A DNA stretch of 64,000 nt from Nymphaea colorata (lineage: Eukaryota > Streptophyta > Magnoliopsida > Nymphaeales > Nymphaeaceae): positions 21,778,981 to 21,842,980 of the forward strand of contig NC_045147.1 in NCBI RefSeq assembly GCF_008831285.2, read 5' to 3'. Below the pieces are notes generated by a model. The model saw only the letters and a list, made by a program, of their open reading frames with translations. It ran no database searches and was not told where the DNA came from. Positions 48,979-60,671 of this stretch are shown here, in pieces (positions within the stretch are counted from its first letter, which is position 1; each line of letters starts with the position of its first letter). A program made the translations under genes and the position numbers.

Positions 48979-50369
48979 ATGGGGTGTGGGGGTTCAAAGA
49001 GCAGCGACGTTGCAACCGGCAACACCATTATCCGCAGAGTCCTCGACAAGAAATCTGATGCTCCCAAGAAATCTGACGCACCAATCGGAAGCCTTGAACA
49101 GAAAACAACTGAGGTACACGAGAACTCCACAGAGGATGCCAACGGTTCTGACAAGCCAGCAGTCGTGGTGGCAGATGTGAAGGACATAACAGAGAACAAT
49201 GAAGTAAAAAATGGGGATGCAGTCAATGATGGTGCCCCACTTGAGGATGCTAAAGCCGGGAAGTTGATAACCGGAGACTCCCCAGACGAGTATTTTTCGA
49301 TGAGGAAGGATGAGTCTGTCGATGTAGTAGCTGTGACAGGCTTGGGATACTTCTCTCCTGGCACCGGACCAAGTGAAGGTGTTAAGAAAGAGGAAGAATC
49401 ACCTCTTGGAAATGATATTGATAACAGCAAACAGAATGAGGAGCCAGCATGCAGCAATACAGATGATAAGAAACATGAAGAGAATTTGCCAGGGAACAGT
49501 GGAGAGCCATCTTTAACAAAAGGTAAGAAACCATGATTCTGCTAATCGGATTAGATCTCCAAAATAATAGGTCAAATGCTTCATGTTCTTGTTCATACAG
49601 AGAAGGTGCATGAAGAGGGAGCTGCAGATTCAAAAGAACCAATTGTAGCAGAGGAAGCCAAAGTCGAGTCTCCTACTAAGGAAGACAAAGTAACCATTGC
49701 CGAAGGCTCAACTGAGGTATGGCCCAGCGACACTTGTAACTGAACTCTGACATTTTTTAAGACAAATCAAACCATCTTGTAAAGTTTGAAAGTTTGCTTG
49801 CTAGTGTTTGAGGTGGAAAGAGAAAAATGGGAATTAGTAAGGTTCTGAATATGTGAGATCCAATGAGATAACACCATTAATATGTCTAAGACCTTGCAAT
49901 TTTGTTTATTGATCAGTATGATTTTTCAGGATGAACTTCAACAGTAGCATTAGATGTAGAATGAACTTTGGTATATTTCTTTAATGGTCCCAAGCGTTTG
50001 AACAGATGTTGAATGTTGTCAATTAGTCATATGTCCACAATGAAAACAAGAAGCATGAGTAAAAAAAGGAAAGAAATGGTAGGGTATGATCCATGGCATT
50101 GTTGTTTCTATATGTTTATAATTTCATGGTCAGGTTTTCTGGATTTCTGAGAACATGTGATCAGAGCTTACTTTAGTACCTAGCATACTCTTGACAATGG
50201 GACAGCATCACCGAAAAAGGAAAAAAATAATGTCAAGGATGACATGAACCACCCCAACTATGTACTGGAAAAAAAAAACCATAGAATGATATCTGCTGTG
50301 TTATCATAAACTATCCTCAAGAACGTTTCTAACATGTGATTACATGAATTTCAGGAACCAAAGCCATAA
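48979..50369 (+). CDS. Acidic disordered protein, predicted N-myristoylated (224 aa)
   Basis: Three exons: 48979-49522, 49601-49716 and 50355-50369. Borders are GT-AG, phases close, and the product is 224 aa. The N-terminus MGCGGSKSSDV has Gly2 for N-myristoylation with Ser6, and Cys3 for possible palmitoylation, so plasma-membrane anchoring is expected. The rest is rich in E, K, D, S and G with no predicted fold. The one distinctive block is DEYFSMRKDESVDVVAVTGL, followed by GYFSPGTGPSEG, at about residues 98-130. The last exon encodes only EPKP and stop. The family is not recognised. Nothing suggests an enzyme. Confidence 0.78.
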
Positions 50370-53300
50370 TCTGAAGCTGATTGCCCGTGCTTCCACACCA
50401 GATTATGTTGTGGCAATACTACTGAATGGGGTGTAAAAAAATGTCAAATACTTGTTGGAAAAAAGAAATGAAGAATGATGACTTTGATATACTGTTGACT
50501 GAAGATTGCAATTGCCTTCTGATGAACTAGACTAATGGCTGCTTATTTGATTCCTAAAGTTGGCAAAAAACTTGAACAAACGCTCAGGGTCAGGCTTGAT
50601 GGTTCAAGCAGTTCCACAATATCAAAGAATAAACATCATTTTTGCTTGAACCGCATGGCGTACGCCAAGAGTACCGGTAATAATGAAACATGAGAAACAA
50701 AAATTATGTTCTAAATACCTATTTGAGTGTCATGCAGTTTTGCAAATCATAACGCCCACAGCCTTTTGTTCCTCGCCAGAAAGTACTGTAACCCCTCGTC
50801 TTCAGAATCATGAACAGCTCTTCATCCTCGATTGAGGATCATCTCTCAGTCCTGACGCTTGCCTCGTTTATTTAGAACAGAACTTACAAGGAGTGCTGCT
50901 AAGATTATGAATTTCCATCATCTCTAACAGTTCCAGAAATTCCTAGTTCACGTGTGATTCCAAATGATGTGGAATAACAGTTGAAAGAAGGCGCCACCAG
51001 TTCAAAAATCATGAATGTGACAGGACAAAAAACAAAAACAAATTAAAAAAAAATAAAAGCCAACTAAAAGATCGATCAGTACGCATTTGTTGGGTCCTTT
51101 TCGTGGAATTTTTTTTTCACTGTAACAAACGGTAGACATCATAGCTGAAGTACTCAACCAGTTCCCACGATCCAATTATATGAGTGTCCAACTTCTTCTA
51201 TATGCAGCTGTGATAGAATCAAGGAATTGGTCGCCATCGGGGCTTTCCTTATTCATATCTTCTACAGTTTATTCAATTGAAGTCCCGTCTGCATTGCGTC
51301 CTTTCCATGCACTGGTCTAACCAGTTTCTGGGTTTAACACTAAGGAAAGCTCCAATGAACAATTCCTTTCAATTTTTCCAGACTCTTCTGTTTCCAGAGA
51401 TCGAGATGATTTAACGAAAACATCAAGAATTATGATCTTCGAAGTTCATTTCACCTGAAGGTTTTTTTTCACACTTGGGCTCTTAGAGTCGCAACCATGA
51501 ACGTCCCCCTTTTCTCAGTTGATCAATGTGGCATCACCTAAACACTCTCCTAGCATCTGTTACCCTGCAATGGTATAGTTAAACCTCTAGTACCACTTCC
51601 TTCTTCAATATAGCCCGAATCAAAGTAGTAGCTTTCCTTTTCGTAATGCAAACCATATTCCAACAAGAGATTACAGAAGGAAGAACAGAATTAAGTCTCG
51701 CTTTTTCTCCCATTTTAGGGCCACGCGGATGCTCGTTTTCTCTTCATAATTGTTCCCTCAGTTCTTATTTCTACACAAGCGGCTTCAGGGGAATGTAAAA
51801 AACACCAAGTGGAGCTTATTTAGAGAGTTCTTGTGTACAACGCCTGGTCACAGTTTCCTTTAGAAAGAGTTTCTTAGGCATCCCAATTGAACTACTAGTT
51901 AAGGGCTTTGATAACTGGAGAATTCCAGTGCCAACCGAGGATAGCGTTGTTGAATCAATTATGGTGGAACTTCAGCTGAAATGGGGAAAGGAGACCTTGA
52001 CTGGGTAGTCTTCGTTTTCGATAAATCTTCAGCCCAAAGATGATACATTGGAGACCTTTAGTTTCTACTGAATTCATCAAATTTATTTGTGAGAAACCCA
52101 AACAAAGGAAACTGGACCGCGACAACCCTAATGATCCGACCGAGCTTATTTGGCATAAATAGATTTGCCGATTTCCCATAAAAGCGATGGCATTTACCCA
52201 AAGAACAAACATGATTTTTTTTTTTTCCTTCAAAATCTTAAATTGATTGATCGTGCTTTCTTAGTAGTGAATATTAGCAAAGAATTCTAAATTGTTCTCA
52301 TAGAGATGTTCTTCGACATTGTATTTATATGTACATATAATATATAGTCGAAGAAAATTGTGGTTGATTAATAAATTAATTGAGATCTTATAGACTCTAG
52401 CAGATATTTTTGGCACCAAGAATGTACCTCCATGTGAACGCCAAGAGTCAATCGCCATCAATGCCACCACATTGAACGAAAAGAAAACCAGAGCAGCATG
52501 TTGATTGTTGTCTCTTGCCCTGCAATGTGGAACATAAACAAAGATTTCGATGGAAAAAGAATATAGAATGACAATGTTTCTTAAGGAATCCAGTATTGAA
52601 TTAACAAGATTTGTTGAAGAATCAAAAGAAATGATCGACTCATTTTTTTAAACGAGAAGCATTTCCAGAACAAGGTTTCTCGTAGAATCCCAATCACCAA
52701 TCCACCAAGAAATTAATTTAATGCACCAATTTGATACCCATGTGAGGACTAGAAACTTGATTGTACTGTTGTTTTCCATTCTTTTCTTTTATGAATTGTC
52801 TGTAGTTCCCCATTGGAGCATGATTTCTTTGAGGTACGCATATTGGCATTAATTATGTTCGTGATTACAGCAGTAGGAAAAAATCCTTCCTCACCTACTA
52901 GAACCCATAGTTATTCTCTCTTCTTCGATTCATCTTATGCAGAATCGTTCTGATTTTCATCCTCCCTTTTCTACCTTCAATTCTTAATGATGCCAATATC
53001 CGTGCAATCTTGAAGCCTCTCTCCTCAAAAATTTACGCTATAGGAGGCTTGCTGACAAGCAGCCATGAAAGTGGCAGGCCATAGCTTCACATATTTACTG
53101 AAACCAGTCCCAAATTCAAGCATACAAGTTTCAAAAATTCATGCTTTTAATGAATATTGTAACTGAGTTGTCATCCATAACCAGAAAACGTGATATTTAA
53201 TGTGTAGTCTTTAGATAGTCGCTTGTGAGTCCTTAAATTTAATCAAGTCTAAAGGTGATGCCATAGGTTCTGGACAATGTGGGTCGCTTTTTCTTTCTTT

Positions 53301-54195
53301 ACATGAATAACTAAAACTTCGTCCCTTTATGTTTCCAGGAACACTAACCGCGTGGCAATTAATAGCATCGTGCTCGTTGCATGTGTTTATTTTTCCAATA
53401 AAGCAGCTTGTTCTTTTATTTGATCTAAAAAAAATGAATCACTATAGAGAAGTTAGGGGCAGAGCATGTGTGGGCTACCTGTGGCTAATTGCGCATACAA
53501 ACCTCAAAAAGCTCTTTTTTATATTTATATTTTTGTGCAATTTTTTTTATTTATATATTGGTGTCCCTTTGCCTGAATTTTTTAGCTCTGTTCCTCGAGG
53601 AGATACTGCAATCATCAATCGCAGATCTGAGTTTCCTGTTGAAGTGGCATATTAGCTCAAGCTAACTACAAATATGTAGAAGAATACGTTAGAGCTCCGA
53701 CGCTTAATTGCCGTCGTCGCTTCCTTCACTGACGGTAACTCAACGTCACAAGCTCGTCAGTACGCACAAGCGTTCAGTGACGATAAGTTAAGCATGTTAC
53801 CTCTTCTAGATTTGACTGTGTTTACCTGTAATTTAAAGCTTATTATAGATGTTGACGTAGACTAAGTAACCGAACAAATACTTCAAGGATGGTGGTTACC
53901 ACTAAGATCCTGCTCTTGATTCAAAAACATTAAAATCAAGAAAAAGCAACAGAAAGTCGCGGAAATTATGCTTCTAGATACCCAATTTTTACTTGAAGCC
54001 AGGTCCCTTTTTTTTTTTATGAGAACAATGCTTTCTCTACAATAAAATGGGATATTAGCAATTCTTTAGGGGCTATTTGAGAATATGTTACTTTTCCATG
54101 TATCTGCTCTAAACGTTGGTACCGATTCATTGAACACTTCAAATATTCTGTCCTAATTCTTAACATACTGTTACTGTTAAGCACAAGATTGGTGG
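50370..54195. other. Intergenic, no gene seen
   Basis: AT-rich sequence. A 108-codon plus-strand frame at 53329-53655 contains low-complexity F/I/L-rich sequence and no motif. I see no RNA gene and no well-bounded element. Confidence 0.5.
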
Positions 54196-54199
54196 AAAG

Positions 54200-54644
54200 T
54201 TACTTGTTATTAGCTTTTCCTGTCATGGAAATGTACAAAGACAAAGTACACTTTATTGCAAAGCAGAGATCAATTATGTGGAAGAAAAATGGAACTTCCG
54301 GAGGTTGCTGAGGTGAAGACCTCAGATTAAGTCCCAGTACTGCTGCCATTTTGTAGGTTTTGCCTTGAGCCTTCTTATGGTCTTCTCCTTCTTCCAATCT
54401 TGTTTTCAAAGGCATGATAATTTAACATAGAATGCGTGGCAGCTCATCGACAGAGATCCGGATGATATTCAATTTTATGGCAAAATTTTGAGCAGGACCA
54501 TACAGTTTCTTCGAGGGCCAGAGCCGCCACTCTGGAGCTGAATAAGCAAATATATCATTGAACTGCTTGAGCCAGGAACTTATGTACCTGCGCCCATCTT
54601 CTATTACGGCCAAATCACATGACAGCATTTTCTGGTGCCTCTGG
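54200..54644 (-). pseudogene. Open frame with a single in-frame stop, unknown origin
   Basis: From an acceptor-like TTCTCCAG at 54645, one minus-strand frame runs 148 codons to 54200 with one internal TAA (54422-54424). The first part (QKMLSCDLAVIEDGRRYISS, then YSAPEWRLWPSKKLYGPAQN) looks like real protein sequence. The second (TRLEEGEDHKKAQGKTYKMA) is more ambiguous. I cannot name a family. It may be a decayed gene fragment, or a true last exon ending at 54422. Confidence 0.35.
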
Positions 54645-55347
54645 AGAACATGTACTAAATCGTGATATATCTACATATATATATATAGATTCCTACAGTT
54701 ACTTTCCGGCCATGGAAACCACGTATTCGTATCTTGTGGTGCCCGAGAAAGAAAGAGACTGAGAAAATGAGAGAACTCCTTCTTTATCGGGCCCCCCAAC
54801 ACAAATATGTGGTACCCATGGCAAAAAAGGGGCTGTCTATATATATATATATATATAGTGTGTGTGTGTGTGTGCACTTACCGAGTGAATTTGAATCCCT
54901 CTGGCTTTCATCTTCAGATACACAAACAAAAGCATCCAAATTTATGTCCTACCTTGTGGAAACCTTTCTCATTACCTTGAGGAGATGCTTGATTCATGTG
55001 ATATCTCAGACATGCAGTCATAAGACGGCCTGTCTCAGACATTCACAAACCTGTCGCAACTCTATGGCTGCAAAAATTTCCAATGCATTTTTGACATGCA
55101 TGGAACTGAGTATGGGAACCGCATCTGGGATGCAGATCTTGGGAGTTGGGACGGAATGTGTTCATCAACATTCTGTCTGCACAACTCAAACACGAGATCC
55201 AACACATTAAACTCTTGGCCTCCTTCAATTTGAAGGTCTTGAAGCCCAACCAGCGCACAAAATGTAATGAAATTAACAGAACTGCCGGCCTCTTTTTCGT
55301 GTCTGCCTAATCTTGGAAGAAGAAGAGGATGAAAGGGCCTGACATGA

Positions 55348-55482
55348 GAGGCAATGTGCTAAGGCTAGCCAAGGTGACCTGCCTACTCAATGTCAAGAAA
55401 CAAGACAAGAAGAATGGCCCTTGTCTTATATCATTGAATCAAGAAGGCAAGTCATCCTTGGCTACCAGAGCACATTGGCACC
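55348..55482 (-). ncRNA. MIR169: MIR169 precursor (minus strand)
   Basis: The mature miR169-type sequence (TAGCCAAGGATGACTTGCC..) lies at 55444-55464 on the 5' arm. The opposite arm at about 55364-55385 reads, on the minus strand, TAGGCAGGTCACCTTGGCTA, pairing fully except for a one-base bulge. The stem continues beyond the duplex (CAATGTGCT at 55352-55360 against AGCACATTG at 55469-55477), and the loop is about 58 nt. miR169 directs cleavage of NF-YA (HAP2) transcripts. A second family member lies 1.7 kb away on the other strand. Confidence 0.9.
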
Positions 55483-56369
55483 TCCACAGGTGAGGCCCAT
55501 CCTCTGATCGATCGCTCGCCAAGCAATGACAATGATATGGAGGTTCAGCAGGCACCATTATATAGACAATGATTTGGAAGGGCAGGCCAAAGACAAGATT
55601 CGATGCATTGGAATTGAGATCATGCAATGGATCCTCCCCTCCATGCCTTCACATCTTGATTGCAACACCAAAAATATTTCTTCTCCATCTAAACCAGATA
55701 TGATATTGGTCACTTGCTTTCCCTCCTAATAGAAGATAGGGAGAATATATTCCTGTTCCACTACTGAATGCCGTTCATTCATTCACACAATAAGCTCTTA
55801 TAATCACTCGGGTAGTAATTGTGATAATCGAATTATGATCAACAAGTTAAACCGGCATTACTGTTGCTGTAAACTGGGTGGTGGCGGCCGCCGCCTTATT
55901 TTCATCCTTATGATCTTCGATCTCATTGTGGCGAATTGCTATGGTAGAGGAAACCCTCCAGATGGTTTGTCTGTTGAAGATTACTGATGATTTAACCTCA
56001 GGGATTTGACTTTCTTTCATACGTAGAAAAGGTGGTGTACTTGAATTTTTTGGGAAAAAGAAAAAGTCATATTTCTCTTTTGGCTTTAAGAAAAGATTCC
56101 ATTCTCAATTCCTATGAAACCTGGAGCGATGAATCTGTTTGTATGGTCCAAATTGGTGAAAAAGTTTCAGAGTGCCGATTGGTGGGTATTCAACGGAGCG
56201 GATGGGTATGAGGATGAACTGAACAAGAATTGAACATCGAATCAGATTTGACATTAAACTTATCGGCCAAACTTGAACATATTCAAGAAACATGCAGGTC
56301 GCGAGACAGAGGTGCCTGCATTTTTTGCCTTCGCGTGAGCCTTGGAGGGGCAGAAAAAGATCAGGTTTC

Positions 56370-56493
56370 TGGTAATGGACATTAACGCTCCACAAGAAAG
56401 CTTGTTGATCTGGTAATGGAGGTTGTTATTGCTTTCTGGTAATTAACGCTCCATAAGAAAGCTTGTTGATCTGGTAATGGAGGTTGTTATTGC
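56370..56493. repeat. Short tandem duplication between the two MIR169 loci
   Basis: The block TTAACGCTCCACAAGAAAGC, then TTGTTGATCTGGTAATGGAGG, is repeated almost exactly from about 56440 (period about 63 bp). It is AT-rich and non-coding. Confidence 0.75.
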
Positions 56494-56711
56494 ATGCCAG
56501 CGCAGAGAGAAAGAGGGGAAGTGGGACGTGGGGAAGAGAGAGAGAGAAATTCTTCTCTTTACTACTTTATGATCAAATATTCCAAAATTGAGAAAGACTA
56601 CTCGTATGCGCCCACCATCAAAGTCAAATGCTTACTAGGATTTTATTCATTTCTATGACCATTCCCTTCCATCTCAAATTGCCATCCTTTCTCTTTTCAA
56701 AGAAGACAAAT

Positions 56712-56745
<34 letters not shown>

Positions 56746-57119
56746 CTCTGACTTTTTGCCTTTTCTAGGCTTTGATATCTTTTGCCCAATGCACCAATCT
56801 TCTCCACTCAAGCATTAAGAAAGAGAAGCGAACTCCAACTAGCAGCTACAACCATCATATGTGATTGCCCCCTTTCCTTTCAAAACCTGGGAAAAATCTT
56901 TGTGGGTCCATTTGACTAGACAAGTGGCCAAAGAATCTGATGGGACAAGTGGAATTTCTCAATTTGATAACACTTTTTGTTCTTCTGCTACCTCCCCTGG
57001 TTTTCAACTTTACTTTTCTAGCCACCGCCCTCCCAACCTTACAAATAGAGGCTACACCACTGGTCATTCCCACGTACAGTCTCCTGTAGATTACTGTGAT
57101 CAGATGGAAGATCCAAATT

Positions 57120-57300
57120 TTTCTTGTCTTTCTGGAAGGGATGGAGTGAGCTTTGTAGCCAAGGATGACTTGCCTATAATGTTGCCTGCAAAATTAAGCA
57201 TTAGAGGCTAGAAACTAATTCATACGGTTTGGACTTTAGGCTTAGGGGGTTATATTTTAGGTGAGTTGTCTTTGGCTACATAGACTGCCTCTATTCTTGT
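57120..57300 (+). ncRNA. MIR169: MIR169 precursor (plus strand)
   Basis: The mature sequence lies at 57156-57176 (TAGCCAAGGATGACTTGCC..). The star arm at 57260-57280 (GGTGAGTTGTCTTTGGCTAC..) pairs with it along the whole duplex using only Watson-Crick and G:U pairs, with the usual 2-nt 3' overhangs. The loop between arms is about 83 nt. The mature strand is on the 5' arm, as in all MIR169 genes. The target class is NF-YA mRNAs; the family responds to drought and nitrogen in many plants. The surrounding 56.8-58.2 kb may be the primary transcript. Confidence 0.93.
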
Positions 57301-57465
57301 TTCCTCTTGACCTTGAAAGCAATCAATTGCAGTGATGGTTGGTCTCATCTTCTAAGTTTCTTATTGCATGAGGTAATGTTTTTCTTTCCTTTTCTATGAT
57401 GAGTTGTTAATTATTGTAGTGATGATGGTCTCGATCTTTAGTTATTTCATACAAGTAGGCAAATC

Positions 57466-57503
57466 TCTTCTTCTTCTTCTTCTTCTTCTTCTTCTTCTTC
57501 TTC
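57466..57503. repeat. (TTC)n microsatellite
   Basis: About 12 TTC/CTT triplets, followed by a CT tract. Downstream of the plus-strand MIR169 hairpin. Confidence 0.9.
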
Positions 57504-57624
57504 TGCTTCTCTCTCTCTCCTCTCCATCTCTCTCTTCATGTTGAGAACTAAAGAAGAGGGTAGCATTCTTTGACGCACCTAGCTGGAGCTTTTTGAGTTT
57601 TTAACTGCATGGAGCTTAGTAGCA

Positions 57625-58188
57625 ATGCATAAGGGGCTGCGCCCACACACACACACGTACAGAGAGACAGACAGAGACACACACACACACACACACACAG
57701 ACTGTTACAAAGTTAGCAACACACAGCTATGTTTTCTTTTACTCTTGTTGATGTCATGGAGTGATTTGAGAGACAGATTGATGTGTACTGCACATACTCA
57801 AGCAAAACCAGTCTCCCCCTCAACCATTTCACAGTTTTCTCTCCTACCTTCATTATGCTCATCATGGCAACATTGGTGTAAAGCTCAAAGGATTCAACGA
57901 CTTCAATTCTTGCAATATCTCATGCTACCAGATATCCACACCGCCGATCTGCTAGCAAAAATCTGTGCTGCTACTGTAAATCCACCAACAACACAAGGCT
58001 TTCATACAGCTTTGAGGGTATACATGAAGACCGAATCAAGTTTAGGGAAAGGCCAGCTTTCCCAGCGGTCGAAGAACTCATCAGGTGTCCTCTGCCTAAG
58101 AAGGGCAAGGATGGAGCTAGGCTACTGTATCATGAATTATATGGATGAAATGAGCTTAGGAAAGCACGGAGTGGGAGAATTTCTCTAA
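57625..58188 (+). other. 187-codon open frame, probably not a gene
   Basis: A long frame beginning in a (CA)n tract (HTHTHT repeats) with no recognised domain. The middle (LQYLMLPDIHTADLLAKICA) is not obviously low complexity. It may simply be part of the MIR169 primary transcript or background. Confidence 0.2.
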
Positions 58189-58753
58189 GACATTCAAGCA
58201 AGTTAATTTTGATGATAATGGTGGTGATCAGATATAATCTGCCTGAACTCATGCTCAGCAATTGCTAGCAAAGTAGATCTTAACCATGGTTAATTTTGAA
58301 AAGAATGATCAACTTTGCTGTTCTTATTCTTCTCTAACTTGTATGTTGTAGCTAAACAATCATGATTAACTGAAAAAGGGAATGAGGATGGAAGTTGTGA
58401 AGTTTAATTCTTTACTTTATGTGGCGACAATGTTAAACCGTAAATAATAAGATGAACGTCTAAAGGAAAATAGGATGATTACTTACGATCGACAAGTTCT
58501 TCCGTTCACTGCACAGAATCGATTTCTTAACAATTATTGCTTTCGATATAGTTGCTTAATTCTTTTATGATATTGCAAGAGCTTTCTTTCTTTTGTGGCT
58601 TCGTCGCAAGTTTACTACCTAATAAACTTCTTTATCCGTGGTCATGTTGGGCACGTTAAAATGAACTAAACATGAACTCGTTCCTTTTCAGTAAACAAGC
58701 AAGGCCCAGACGTGAGCTTAATTTTTGGTTTGTAGGGCATGTCATTGCCTAAA

Positions 58754-58755
<2 letters not shown>

Positions 58756-58815
<60 letters not shown>

Positions 58816-58818
58816 ACA
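58756..58818. repeat. (CT)n(CA)n compound microsatellite
   Basis: About 34 bp of CT repeats directly joined to about 28 bp of CA repeats, 0.4 kb downstream of the dehydrin gene end. Confidence 0.95.
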
Positions 58819-59192
58819 ATTCAAGTTACCTTGTATGGTACTCGATCATTTTTGGATTGGACCCGGATCTGAATATGCGTCTACCTATCATGGTTCATGG
58901 ATATCAACTGATCCTGCATGCCTCGATTCCCTTTACTAAGTATGAAGCTTATGAGTAGCAACAACAACAAGAACAAGCACATCATTATTGAAACCTAAAC
59001 CACACTTCCTCTTCACCAAGAAGACTAAAACATGCCAAAAAGCAACAAGGGACCAAAAGCAAAACAACTGGTTACAACAAAGAGTAGGGCACTTTGGCGA
59101 CGAGGCCTTAGGACACATGCTGCGTTTCATGGGGAGTAGAGCAAATCGGGATAGCTACTCGGCCCGAGTACTGGATCTAGGATTGGCATAGC

Positions 59193-60284
59193 TCAATCAC
59201 GGTGGGCACCTTGCCCTCCTTCAGTACTAGCGCTCTTGGGATGGTAGCCAGGCAGCTTCTCCTTGATCTTCTCCACTATGCCCTTCGTCTCAATTTCTGG
59301 ACCTTCACCTTCATGGTAGCGCCCCTGGGGCTCAGGTTGATGTGCCACTGTATCAGCCAGCAGCGGCGATGTTGTTGGCCGTGGCGGTGCTGGGTTGGAA
59401 TCGCCACCAGGCATTTTCTCCTTGATCTTCTCCAGGAAGCTCTTCTTCTCAGGGGGGTGTCCTTCCACTTCCACAACGGGCATCTCCTCCTTTACCAGCA
59501 GAAGCTCTTCGCCTTCAGCTCTAGGCTTCTCCTCTTCTCCACATATCTTCACCTTGATCTTGTCTTTCAGGCTCTTCTTCTCTTTTTTCTTCTTTTTGAT
59601 CTTCTCTTCGGAGTCGCCTTCTTCTTCGCCACTTGACTGAAAAGGTGCAAGAGACATTAGAACAGAAGTATTGTCTCCATGAATCGTTAAGCTGCTCTGA
59701 ACGAAAGAATCGGGAACATATAAATTCTGAAGACGAAGTCATTCTTATTAGGCTGTAGAAATCGCTTCCAAATTAGCCACCACGTGGTGTTGCTTAATTT
59801 TCATGGCATGAATCATGATCCATGACAAACAGTTAGTTCGTAACTTCATAGGATGTTTATTTTTATAATGATTTATGGTAGTGCAACGGAGATTGCATGT
59901 TCAGGTCAATCAAGGACCTGTTTCCATCTCTTCATTAAATTCAAAACACAATTCAATATGTTCCATGAATATGAACTAACAGATGGAAGGCAAATTAAAT
60001 CTATATGGATTACACCAGAATTACGAGAGTTTCAAATCAAGTATAGAAAAGAAGGTGAACATGGCACTTACAGAGCTAGAATCATCAGAACCATGGAACT
60101 TCAAGCCATGGTACTGGTCGTCCTCCTTCTCCTTCTCCACATTATCTTGCTTAAACTGCAAAACATTGACGTCCTCCAATTCAGTAGCTTGGTGGTCGTC
60201 CTCCTTCTCCTTTTTGAACACATCAAGCAAGCCCCTCCCCGAGACAACAGCCTCACTGTCATGGGACTTATGATCTTCAGCCAT
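59193..60284 (-). CDS. Acidic dehydrin, F/S/K type (218 aa)
   Basis: Two exons, 60072-60284 and 59193-59636, phase 0, 218 aa. Exon 1 starts MAEDHKSHDSEAV and contains an F-segment-like block GRGLLDVFKKEKE (residues 16-28). The intron splits the serine tract (DDSSS / SSGEEE, about 67-77), the usual dehydrin intron position. Exon 2 holds a lysine-rich run, then K-like segments. KKSLKDKIKVKICG (about 91-104) is degenerate, with ICG for LPG. KKSFLEKIKEKMPG (about 135-148) and TKGIVEKIKEKLPG (about 188-201) are good. Dehydrins are disordered, hydrophilic proteins that protect membranes and enzymes during dehydration, cold or ABA response. The upstream region carries matching promoter motifs. Confidence 0.93.
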
Positions 60285-60433
60285 ATTCACTGATCGAAAA
60301 GTTTCCCTGATCTGCTTCAACTTCCTTCAACCGGAAGGCTTTAAGCCAACCCACCGAACCCTCAAAAGCAGAGAAGCCTTGAAACCCTCAACAGGAAGAA
60401 GCGGTGAGGAGACGATGGTGCAGTTGGCCCCTT

Positions 60434-60440
60434 CTTATAG
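60434..60440 (-). promoter_or_regulatory. Dehydrin TATA box
   Basis: The minus strand reads CTATAAGAAG, about 150 bp upstream of the dehydrin ATG at 60284. A C/T-rich leader follows. Confidence 0.5.
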
Positions 60441-60526
60441 GGATGACGATGAACCATGGACGCCATGACTGTGATGAGAAGCTGGCGGAAGGGCCGGTAC
60501 AAAACCGTCCAGCCAATATGAGCTCT

Positions 60527-60532
60527 CCACGT
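60527..60532 (-). promoter_or_regulatory. ABRE core (ACGTGG) upstream of the dehydrin
   Basis: TACGTGGAGAG on the minus strand contains ACGTGG, the core bound by ABF/AREB bZIP factors. It lies about 90 bp upstream of the TATA box, a usual position in ABA-induced dehydrin promoters. Confidence 0.55.
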
Positions 60533-60656
60533 AGCCATGGGACCCACGAGGGATCCAATCTAGAGGTGGTATCGTCCTGCGTGGCGTCATCTTGACCGTC
60601 CTTCTGGATCTCCAGAGTTCTTTTTTTCGAGGAAGGAAGCCTGCCCAGGGCCCGGT

Positions 60657-60671
60657 GTCGGTGGTGTCGGT
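60657..60671 (-). promoter_or_regulatory. Paired DRE/CRT motifs (ACCGAC x2)
   Basis: Two ACCGAC cores, at 60657-60662 and 60666-60671 (minus strand ACCGACACCACCGAC), lie about 375 bp upstream of the dehydrin start. RCCGAC is the DREB/CBF binding site. Combined with the ABRE, they predict cold/drought plus ABA control. Confidence 0.6.

Noticed and set aside
59202-59636. 144-codon plus-strand frame
   Set aside because: Exactly antisense to the lysine/glutamate-rich dehydrin exon 2; the leucine/phenylalanine-rich product is a shadow.
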